Below are positions 57,249-64,000 of a DNA stretch of 64,000 bases, piece by piece. How positions within the stretch are numbered: the stretch's first letter is position 1; each line of letters opens with the position of its first letter. The position numbers were made by a program, and so were the translations under genes. The notes beneath the pieces are model-generated. The model did not search any database, was not told the origin of the DNA, and worked only from the letters and a program-made list of their open reading frames with translations. The DNA comes from Burkholderia stagnalis (GTDB lineage Bacteria; Pseudomonadota; Gammaproteobacteria; Burkholderiales; Burkholderiaceae), in contig NZ_CADESW010000015.1 in the NCBI RefSeq assembly GCF_902830275.1, positions 124,001 through 188,000 on the forward strand, given 5' to 3'.

Positions 57249-58136
57249 TTACCCCTTCGTGCCGCAGGCGGCGTCCTTCAGGTCGAGGACGTGGCCATCG
57301 TTGTATTTCGCGATGATGTTGTGAAAGAGCCGTGGATCGACCGACGAGAAGTAGCGCACCGGCGCCTTCTCGCTCGGCTGCGCGACGGTGCCGTACGCGG
57401 TCATGTCGAGCCGGTCCGGCGACGCCCTCACCTTCTTCACCCATGCATCGAACTGCTCGCGCGGCTCGGCGAGCGTGCGGAATTTCATGTCGGAGAAGCC
57501 GCGGCCGCTGAAGTTGGCGGACGTGCCCGCGTAGTTGCCGGGCTCATCCGCGATCAGGTGCAGGCGCGTCTGCATGCCGGCCATCGCATAGACCTGGCCG
57601 CCGAGCTGCGGGATGAAGAACGAGTTCATCACCGAATCCGACGTGATGCGGAAATTCACCGGCGTGCCGACCGGAATCGCAAGCTGGTTCACCGACGCGA
57701 TGCCGAGCTCCGGATAGATGAACAGCCATTTCCAGTCGAGCGCGACGACCTCGACGTCGATCGGCTTGACCGACGACTCGAGCGGCTTGTACGGGTCGAG
57801 CTCGTGCGTGGTCTTCCACGTGAGGATGCCGAGGAACAGGATGATCAGCGTCGGCACCGTCCAGATCACGACCTCGATCGCGGTCGAGTGCGACCAGTCC
57901 GGCGCATAGGTCGCATTGCGGTTCGACGCGCGGTAACGCCATGCGAAGAACAGCGTCAGCAGGATCACCGGCACGACGACGAGCAGCATCGCCCACGTCG
58001 ACGTCGCGATCAGCGCCTTCTCCGCGACGCCGATGCTCCCCTTCGGATTCAGCACGTCGAGCTTGCAGCCGGACAAGCCAAGTGCAGCGGCGAGCGGCAG
58101 CAGTCTCGACGCGCCTTTCAAAGCCTTTTCATTCAT
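57249..58136 (-). CDS. cyoA: Cytochrome bo3 ubiquinol oxidase subunit II
   Basis: Membrane-anchored subunit II, 295 residues, made as a lipoprotein (lipobox LSGC at about residue 24) with two helices and a periplasmic cupredoxin domain. The CuA ligands of cytochrome c oxidases are absent, as expected for a quinol oxidase. VEVVALDWKWLFIYPELGIA and NSFFIPQLGGQVYAMAGM are typical. ATG at 58136 is used; an adjacent GTG upstream is possible. Repeated GATTTGTC motifs lie 80-130 bp upstream. Confidence 0.95.
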   Translation of the reverse strand: MNEKALKGASRLLPLAAALGLSGCKLDVLNPKGSIGVAEKALIATSTWAMLLVVVPVILLTLFFAWRYRASNRNATYAPDWSHSTAIEVVIWTVPTLIILFLGILTWKTTHELDPYKPLESSVKPIDVEVVALDWKWLFIYPELGIASVNQLAIPVGTPVNFRITSDSVMNSFFIPQLGGQVYAMAGMQTRLHLIADEPGNYAGTSANFSGRGFSDMKFRTLAEPREQFDAWVKKVRASPDRLDMTAYGTVAQPSEKAPVRYFSSVDPRLFHNIIAKYNDGHVLDLKDAACGTKG

Positions 58137-58216
58137 CACACAGCCTGATTGTCATTGAATCCATCCACGCCCGATGCGCATTCGATCCACGAAAGTGGCC
58201 GCATCTTACGGCGATA

Positions 58217-58268
58217 GGATTTGTCGAAAATCAACAAATGTGACAAATCATCGTTGCAGGATTTGTCG
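58217..58268 (-). promoter_or_regulatory. Repeated GATTTGTC motif upstream of cyoA
   Basis: GGATTTGTCG occurs at 58217-58226 and again at 58259-58268, exactly 42 bp apart (four helical turns). An inverted copy GACAAATC lies at 58242-58249. Within this, TTGAT-N4-GACAA (minus strand, 58221-58234) is a degenerate FNR/Anr-like site. The region probably controls cyoA; the binding protein is unknown. Confidence 0.55.
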
Positions 58269-58381
58269 TGTGTCAGATTGTCGCGGGGTTGTGCGGCGCG
58301 CGCGCCGATAAGGATGCGCGCGCAACCATGCGCGCCTGCGGTCTCCCGCATGCGACGCATGAAGCACGACGACGATGACGC

Positions 58382-59914
58382 TCAGCTGTTGGGCGCGGAT
58401 GCCACGTACGACGATTGCGCGGGCGCGGGGCCGTCCCCTGCCGGCATCTTCGAATGATCCGCTTCGTCGATCAGGCGCGCGACGGTCGGGTCGATCGCGT
58501 CGGTGAACGGCTTCGGATACAGGCCGACCATCAGCACGATCAGCGCGAGCGACGCGAACATCGCGATCTCGCGGCGGTTCAGGTCGACGAGCTGCGCGAT
58601 GCGCGGGCTCTTGATCTTGCCGAACACGACGCGCTTGAGCATCCACAGCGTGTACGACGCGCTGAGGATCAGCGTCAGCGCCGCGATTGCGCCGATCCAG
58701 AAGTTGAAGCGGATCGCGCCCATGATGATCATGAATTCGCCGACGAAACCCGACGTGCCGGGCAGCCCGACGTTCGCCATCGAGAACAGCAGCGCGAACG
58801 TCGCGAAACGCGGCATCACGCTCGCGACGCCGCCGTAGGCCGCGATCTCGCGCTGCTTCGTGCGGTCGACCAGCACGCTCACGCACAGCAGCATCGCGCC
58901 CGCGACGAAGCCGTACGACACGAGCTGCACGATCGCGCCTTCGACGCCGATCTGGTTGAACAGGAACAGGCCGAGCGTGACGAGCCCCATGTGCGCGACC
59001 GTCGAATACGCGAGCAGCCTGGTGAGATCGGTTTGCGCAAGCGCGAGCAGGCTCGCGTAGATGATCGCGAACAGCGACAGCGCGAGCACGGCCGGCGCGA
59101 AGAAGTGGCTCGCGTCCGGCGTGATCGGCAGCGCGAAGCGCAGGAAGCCGTAGCCGCCGAGCTTCAGCATGCCGAGCATCAGCGCGGCGCCGGTCGGGCC
59201 GTCCGTGTACACGTCGCGCAACCACGTATGCACCGGCCACATCGGCACCTTGACCGCGAACGCCGCGAAGAAGCCGAGGAACACCAGCAGCTGCGGCGCG
59301 AAGCCGAGCCGCAGCGTGCGCCACGCGTTCATGTCGAACGTGTGCGACTGCGCGTACAGGTACAGCATCGCCATCAGCAGCAGCAGCGAACCCGCGAACG
59401 AGACGAAGAAGAACTTCACCGCCGCATGCACGCGGTTTTCGCGGCCCCACGTGCCGATCAGCAGGTAGAGCGGGATCAGCGTCGCCTCGAAGAAGATGAA
59501 GAACAGCAGGCCGTCCTGCGCGGCGAACACGCCCACCATCAGCCCGGACAGGATCAGGAACGATGCGAGGTATTGCGCGACGCGCACGGTGACGGATTCC
59601 CACGACGCGACGACGATCACGAGCGTGGTGAATGCCGTCAGCACGACGAGCCACAGCGATGCGCCGTCGATGCCGAGGCGCCAGCCAGCGTCGAACGCCG
59701 CGAGCCAGTTGCGCTGCTCGACGAACTGCATCGCGGCCGAATGCGAGTCGAAGCCGGTGATCAGCGGCACGACAGTCGCGAGCCCCGCCACCGCGCCGGC
59801 AAGCGCGATCAGCCGCGTGCGGCGCGGATGGCGGTCGGAACCGGCGCGCAACAGGCACGCGCCGAACAGAATCGGAACCCAGATCGCCAGGCTCAGAATG
59901 GGGAGATCATGCAT
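58382..59914 (-). CDS. Stand-alone NuoM-like (complex I antiporter-type) subunit
   Basis: A polytopic protein of 510 residues, the length of E. coli NuoM (509), with about 14 helices. The proton-path residues have counterparts at E143 (FFEATLIPLY), K222 (AVKVPMWPVHTWL) and K251 (GMLKLGGYG), and GLPGTSGFVGEFM is typical of subunit M. No other nuo gene, no NuoL partner and no DabA-like gene is in view. It lies 245 bp upstream of cyoA on the same strand. Start at 59914 (MHDLPILSL) is likely; 59929 is possible. It could be a moved or second nuoM, or part of a different proton or ion transporter. Confidence 0.88.
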   Translation of the reverse strand: MHDLPILSLAIWVPILFGACLLRAGSDRHPRRTRLIALAGAVAGLATVVPLITGFDSHSAAMQFVEQRNWLAAFDAGWRLGIDGASLWLVVLTAFTTLVIVVASWESVTVRVAQYLASFLILSGLMVGVFAAQDGLLFFIFFEATLIPLYLLIGTWGRENRVHAAVKFFFVSFAGSLLLLMAMLYLYAQSHTFDMNAWRTLRLGFAPQLLVFLGFFAAFAVKVPMWPVHTWLRDVYTDGPTGAALMLGMLKLGGYGFLRFALPITPDASHFFAPAVLALSLFAIIYASLLALAQTDLTRLLAYSTVAHMGLVTLGLFLFNQIGVEGAIVQLVSYGFVAGAMLLCVSVLVDRTKQREIAAYGGVASVMPRFATFALLFSMANVGLPGTSGFVGEFMIIMGAIRFNFWIGAIAALTLILSASYTLWMLKRVVFGKIKSPRIAQLVDLNRREIAMFASLALIVLMVGLYPKPFTDAIDPTVARLIDEADHSKMPAGDGPAPAQSSYVASAPNS

Positions 59915-61199
59915 GTCAGTAAGGCCCACAGAGTGCCGCGCGCTGGATCGGGGGCAGGCGCGGCGAAAGGAACGAAATCAAAAAGAAAGGTAGATTTCGT
60001 GGATCGCCGGTGTCGGGCAAATGTAAAGCGGCATCGTGCGAAAGCTTGATGCCGCTCAAACGCTACCGGGTTAACCAGCATAATTCGGTTGATTATTTTT
60101 TGCAGCGCAGCAATGCACCCCTGTGGAGCGGGTATTTAAATCGATGATTTTTCTGCGCTAATTTGTGCAGGACAGCAAAACAAGATTTGCCGGTTTCGTA
60201 CGGGGACAGGTTATTTTGATATATCGGCGCGGCGCCGCGGCTCGCGAACAACGTCACGGATTGCACGGTGTGCCGTGAGTTGCGCCGGCGTTTCCTTACA
60301 TCGAAAATTACATAATCCATTCATTTCGTCCGACACCGCGCGCATCGGACATCTCGATCGCGGTGCACGCCGACGCTTCAAGGTCACTCCGCGCGCACGC
60401 CTGTTTCCTTGTCAGACGTTTCACGCCCGAAACACCGTGCGCCACGCAACGTTTCGTCCGGCGCGTTTTCGGTCGCCAAGCACCGCCCCGACACCGGGAA
60501 GGCCGGCCGCACCGTGGCCCGAACGATGCCGCATGTTGCAGGACCGAAACATTTCCGCCTTCGAAATCCCCGCCGCATGTGAAGCGGCAACCGGCCATCA
60601 GGCAGCAAGCCCGTCCCGGCCAATTGGCACGCTCCCTGCGTGCGGGATTGATCAGCCCCACCGGCGATACGCAACCCGCTAGTCGGAGGATTTGCGTAAA
60701 CGCTGGTTGGGCGGCGCATGTAGACGCCATACACTCAGATAAAACATTTCGTATTCGGGGTGAATATGAAAACCAGAGCGAAAGCCGCATGGGCGGCGAA
60801 TTCGGGGTTGAGCAGCATGCTGCGCTCATTCATTTCGGCATGGCGGAAAACATGCCGTTTCGGCAGCCCTTTCCGGAATCGGCTTGCGCCTTCCCGCAGC
60901 CGTGGCCGCACGCGCTTCGACACACCCGGCCATATCGCGCCGTGGCCCGCAGCGGCCTACGCGACCGTCCGCGTGCGGCCGCCGCATCGCCGCACGCGAT
61001 CGCAGTCCGGATGGTGATGACGCCGGCACCGGCCGCACCGGATGCCGGTGCGGTCCGCCGTCGGGCCCTGCGCTGAACACCACGCATTGCATTCGCCGCA
61101 GATGGGCGAAATGGCGCCGACGCGTCGGCAGGTGACGTCGGGCCGGCCCGCCATCGAACAAGAACCAGAAAAAGCACGAGACCAATCGGGAGATCCAGC
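59915..61199. other. 1.3-kb region without a convincing gene
   Basis: No reading frame here has protein-like composition. The stretch 60060-60330 is AT-richer than its surroundings. AGCGGCATC (60027-60035) and GATGCCGCT (60047-60055) can pair. A weak promoter-like pair TTGGGC (60707-60712) and TACACT (60730-60735), 17 bp apart, faces the glycosyltransferase genes. Decayed coding sequence, long leaders or small RNAs are all possible. Confidence 0.6.
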
Positions 61200-62471
61200 A
61201 TGGCGAGCGATATTCTTCTGCGCCCGGATTACGGCAGCACGTCGGGTTCGCCTCGCGCCGCGCCGGCCGCAGTCGCGAACGGGGCCTCGTCCGGACGAAT
61301 CCGGGTGTCGGCCGTCATGCCTTGCCTCAACGAGGAAATGACGCTGGCGATGTGCATCGAGAAGGCGCAGCGCAGCTTCGCCGAGCTGGGCGTCACCGGT
61401 CAGGTCGTCATCGCGGACAACGGCTCCACCGACCGCTCGGTCGAGATCGCACGCCAGCTCGGCGCGAAGGTGGTGCACCAGCCGGTGCGCGGCTACGGTG
61501 CGGCGCTGATGGCCGGCATCGCGGCGGCCGACGGCGACATCGTCATCATGGGCGACGCGGACGACTCGTACGACTGGTCGAACCTGCGCGGCTTCATCGA
61601 GAAGATCGACGAAGGCTACGAGTTCGTGATCGGCAACCGCTTCAAGGGCGGCATCATGCCGCATGCGATGCCGCCGCTGCATCGCTATCTCGGCAATCCG
61701 GTGCTGTCGACGATCGCGCGGCTGATCTGCCGGGTTCCGGTCGGCGATTTCCATTGCGGGATGCGTGCGTTTACGCGCGAGGCGTTTGCGCGCATGAATC
61801 TGCAGACGTCCGGGATGGAATTCGCATCGGAGATGGTGATGAACGCGGCACGCAACGGATTGCGCATCGTCGAGATTCCGACCGTGCTCCACCCCGACAA
61901 GCGCAACCGCCCACCGCACCTGCGCTCGTTCCGCGACGGCTGGCGGCACCTGCGCTTCATTCTCACGTACGCGCCCAACCACGTCTTCGTGATGCCGGGG
62001 TTCCTGCTGTTCATTGCGGGCCTGCTGCTGCTCGGTCTGCTGGCAGGCGGCCCGACGACGCTGTTCGGACACTTCATGGGCCCGCACTTTCTTGCGCTCG
62101 GCAGTCTCCTGACGCTGGTCGGCTTCAATATCGTGACGATGGGCGTGCTGGCCAAGGTCATCCTCGCCGCAAAGCATCCGTCACTGCGCGGGCGCATCGT
62201 TCGATGGGCCACCGGCCCGCTCGCGATGGAAGCGTGCCTGATCAGCGGGGTCGCCGCCACGCTGGTCGGCCTCGCGCTGGATGCCGGCATGCTGTTCAAC
62301 TGGCTCGCCGATCCGCTGCGCCCGATGGAAGGCACCGTGCATCTGGCCGTCGTCGCGACGACGCTGATCGTGCTGGGGCTGGACGGCGCATTCTCCGCGT
62401 TTCTCCTCAACATGCTGGTGTGGGAGCAGGGAAAGCGGCATGCTGCTTCCTCCACCGCGGCCGGGAAATAG
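61200..62471 (+). CDS. GT2 family glycosyltransferase with C-terminal membrane helices (GtrB/DPM-like)
   Basis: A 423-residue protein. The N-terminal GT-A domain has VSAVMPCLNEEMT, the DNGSTDRS loop and the metal-binding acidic cluster GDADDSYDW. The C-terminal third has four hydrophobic helices. This layout is that of polyprenyl-phosphate glycosyltransferases such as GtrB and dolichol-phosphate mannose synthase relatives. GGGAG precedes the ATG. It is followed at 6 bp by the oxidoreductase and then GtrA, which fits a lipid-linked sugar donor pathway. Confidence 0.9.
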   Translation: MASDILLRPDYGSTSGSPRAAPAAVANGASSGRIRVSAVMPCLNEEMTLAMCIEKAQRSFAELGVTGQVVIADNGSTDRSVEIARQLGAKVVHQPVRGYGAALMAGIAAADGDIVIMGDADDSYDWSNLRGFIEKIDEGYEFVIGNRFKGGIMPHAMPPLHRYLGNPVLSTIARLICRVPVGDFHCGMRAFTREAFARMNLQTSGMEFASEMVMNAARNGLRIVEIPTVLHPDKRNRPPHLRSFRDGWRHLRFILTYAPNHVFVMPGFLLFIAGLLLLGLLAGGPTTLFGHFMGPHFLALGSLLTLVGFNIVTMGVLAKVILAAKHPSLRGRIVRWATGPLAMEACLISGVAATLVGLALDAGMLFNWLADPLRPMEGTVHLAVVATTLIVLGLDGAFSAFLLNMLVWEQGKRHAASSTAAGK

Positions 62472-62477
62472 CCCCTC

Positions 62478-63551
62478 ATGACTCCCCTCGACCGAACCAA
62501 TGATCGGATCCGGGTTGCGTCGATCGGACTCGGATGGGTCACGACGCACCGTCATCTGCCCGTCATGCGGCGCGACCCGAACTTCGAAGTCGTCGGCCTG
62601 ATCGATCGAAAGCCGCAGCGCGCGGAAAACGTCGCCCGGCAGTTGAACATCCGGCACCACGCATGCACCGGATCGCTCGCCGACGTGCCGTGGCTGGACG
62701 ATGTCGATGCCGTGACGGTAGGCGCCTGCCCTCACGCCCATTACCCGCTGATCGCGGAAGCGCTGCGCGCAGGAAAGCACGTGCTGACCGAAAAGCCGTT
62801 CACGATGTCGGTCGCGGAAGGCGAGGAACTGGTCCGGCTGGCCGCGCAGGTCGAGCGGACGTTGTGCATCGTGCACAACTTCCAGTTCGCATCGTCGACG
62901 AAACACCTGCTGCACGACATCGAACGCGGCGCGTTCGGCAACATACGCTCGATCGCCGCCCATCAGTTCGGGAATCCAGAACGTCGCCTGCCGGCCTGGT
63001 ATGACGGCCTGCCGCTCGGGCTGTTCTACGACGAGAGCCCGCACATGTTCTACCTGCTGCGACGGCTGGCGCCCGGCGGGCTGACGCTCAATCAGGCCAC
63101 CGTCGTCCCGAGCAGCACCGGGCTCAGCACGCCGTGCCTGATCACGGCGCACTACCGATGCGATGCCGCGCACGGCGCCGTTCCGGTCATGCTGAACATG
63201 AACTTCGAATCGCCGGTCAGCGAGTGGCAGGTCGTGGTCTGCGGCGAGCGCTACATGGGAATCGTCGACGTCTTCCGCGACATCTATATCCGCCTGCCGA
63301 ACGACGGCGCGCATACGACGGCCACGGTCCTGCGAACCTCGTTGTCCGCGACGTGGCAGCACTGGCTGCAGCACTTCACGAGCGGGGTCCGGCACCTGCG
63401 CGGCACCCTCTTTTACGGCAACGACGACGTGTTTTCGCGCTTCGCAGCGTCGATTCGTACGGGAACCGTGGCGGAGCGCATCGGCGCCGACGATGCGCTG
63501 GCCATACTCGGCATGCAGCACCAGATCATCGAAAGCGCGAATCATGCGTAG
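62478..63551 (+). CDS. Gfo/Idh/MocA-family NAD(P)-dependent oxidoreductase
   Basis: A 357-residue protein with an N-terminal Rossmann fold (VASIGLGWVTTHRHLP), the family motif EKPFTMS near residue 110 and a C-terminal alpha/beta domain. Such enzymes oxidise or reduce sugars or nucleotide sugars. The glycine pattern G-x-G-x2 is slightly unusual. It lies between the GT2 and GtrA genes in one transcription unit, which suggests modification of a surface sugar. Confidence 0.88.
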   Translation: MTPLDRTNDRIRVASIGLGWVTTHRHLPVMRRDPNFEVVGLIDRKPQRAENVARQLNIRHHACTGSLADVPWLDDVDAVTVGACPHAHYPLIAEALRAGKHVLTEKPFTMSVAEGEELVRLAAQVERTLCIVHNFQFASSTKHLLHDIERGAFGNIRSIAAHQFGNPERRLPAWYDGLPLGLFYDESPHMFYLLRRLAPGGLTLNQATVVPSSTGLSTPCLITAHYRCDAAHGAVPVMLNMNFESPVSEWQVVVCGERYMGIVDVFRDIYIRLPNDGAHTTATVLRTSLSATWQHWLQHFTSGVRHLRGTLFYGNDDVFSRFAASIRTGTVAERIGADDALAILGMQHQIIESANHA

Positions 63552-63999
63552 GCTCTCCGCATTCCTCCTTCGCGCACAGGAGCCGGTCACGATAATTCCG
63601 CGCACGATCTCCGCCATCGACGGCTTGCCGGGACGGTTCCTGCGCTTCGTCCTCGTCGGCGGCCTCTGCACGCTGCTGAACCTGCTGACGCTCTGGTTCG
63701 TCACGACCCGGATCGGCTGGCATTACCTGGTCGCCGTCGTGATCTCGTTTCTCGTCGTCAACGGAATCGGCTTCGCCCTGAATAAGTACTTCACGTTCAC
63801 GCACGCGTCGCGCCCTAAGCTGCGCGAAATCCGTCGGTACTACGCCGTGATGCTGGGCACCCTTGCATTGAACCTGTCGATCATGTTCCTGCTGGTGGAC
63901 GTGCTGGGCATTCACTACCTGCTGGCGAGCATCGTCATCACCGTCCTGTTCACCCTCTTCAACTTCGTCGCCCACTCGGGCTGGACTTTCACGCCGTGA
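63544..63999 (+). CDS. GtrA-family membrane protein
   Basis: A 151-residue protein with four hydrophobic helices and the GtrA signatures FVLVGGLCTLLNL, NGIGFALNKYFTF and NFVAHSGWTF. GtrA proteins are proposed to flip undecaprenyl-phosphate-linked sugars across the inner membrane. Its ATG lies 8 bases inside the preceding gene, so it is translationally coupled. The gene is complete and ends one base before the window edge; the locus may continue beyond. Confidence 0.92.
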   Translation: MRRLSAFLLRAQEPVTIIPRTISAIDGLPGRFLRFVLVGGLCTLLNLLTLWFVTTRIGWHYLVAVVISFLVVNGIGFALNKYFTFTHASRPKLREIRRYYAVMLGTLALNLSIMFLLVDVLGIHYLLASIVITVLFTLFNFVAHSGWTFTP

Positions 64000-64000
64000 C

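Noticed and set aside
55290..58148. Plus-strand open frame of 952 codons opposite cyoAB
   Set aside because: It is antisense to clear oxidase subunits and is composed almost wholly of Arg, His, Asp and Glu blocks.
60093..60320. Minus-strand 75-codon frame in the AT-rich patch
   Set aside because: No ribosome-binding site, no recognisable feature, and the region looks regulatory.
60363..61076. Open frame of 237 codons upstream of the glycosyltransferase
   Set aside because: Composition is Arg/Pro/His/Ala-rich in random order, without a ribosome-binding site or domain; competing frames of similar quality overlap it.

Overview
This is a chromosomal window from a GC-rich beta-proteobacterium, almost certainly Burkholderia and probably of the B. 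cepacia complex. That assignment rests on protein resemblance, strong G/C third-position bias and gene order recalled from memory; no database was searched. The region is dense and mostly housekeeping, with no prophage, insertion sequence, CRISPR array or rRNA operon. Most intergenic gaps are short, and translational overlaps (ATGA, TGATG) are common.

Layout. 0-5.7 kb (+): map, glnD and an rluB-type pseudouridine synthase with a long repetitive N-terminus, ending at a bidirectional terminator. 5.7-13.4 kb (-): smc, zipA, ligA, def, a run for chromosome organisation, division, DNA ligation and protein maturation. A DMT permease lies on the minus strand at 13.5-14.4 kb. 14.6-19.2 kb (+): the diaminopimelate branch of lysine and peptidoglycan synthesis (dapC, dapD, an ArsC/Spx-like gene, dapE), then prmB. 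19.3-25.2 kb: cardiolipin synthase, glutathione peroxidase, a YheS-type ABC-F ATPase, a small unknown gene, radA. 25.3-28.7 kb: alr, lplT, thiD. 28.7-32.1 kb (-): tsaB, rimI, family-4 uracil-DNA glycosylase and DUF1853, all overlapping. 32.2-34.4 kb: acyl-CoA-binding protein and rhlE, the latter with a long leader.

34.8-40.4 kb holds the two glyoxylate-shunt genes aceA and aceB. Between them lie a universal stress protein, a LysR regulator and an L-2-haloacid dehalogenase with a complete catalytic set. The dehalogenase sits just before aceB and may feed haloacetate carbon, via glycolate and glyoxylate, into malate. 40.5-43.0 kb: small metabolic and regulatory genes. 43.1-44.1 kb: five tRNAs (Asp, Glu, Asp, Glu, Ala in window order, all minus strand) behind one strong promoter, with clear signs of tandem duplication and a truncated tRNA-Asp remnant. 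Next come gltX, a patatin-like lipoprotein, an NlpC/P60 hydrolase and a four-gene YejABEF-type peptide importer.

54.3-58.1 kb (-): cyoABCD, cytochrome bo3 ubiquinol oxidase. Just upstream on the same strand is an isolated NuoM-like proton-pumping subunit with no other complex I gene in view. A 1.3-kb stretch without a convincing gene follows. The window ends with a GT2 glycosyltransferase, a Gfo/Idh/MocA oxidoreductase and a GtrA protein, the visible part of a lipid-linked sugar or surface-polysaccharide locus that may continue to the right.

The points most worth following up are the orphan nuoM beside cyo with its repeated GATTTGTC motifs, the dehalogenase-aceB linkage, the duplicated tRNA array with remnant, the DUF1853-UDG coupling, the rhlE leader, the 28-bp palindrome between zipA and ligA, and the 38-residue repeats in the RluB-like protein.
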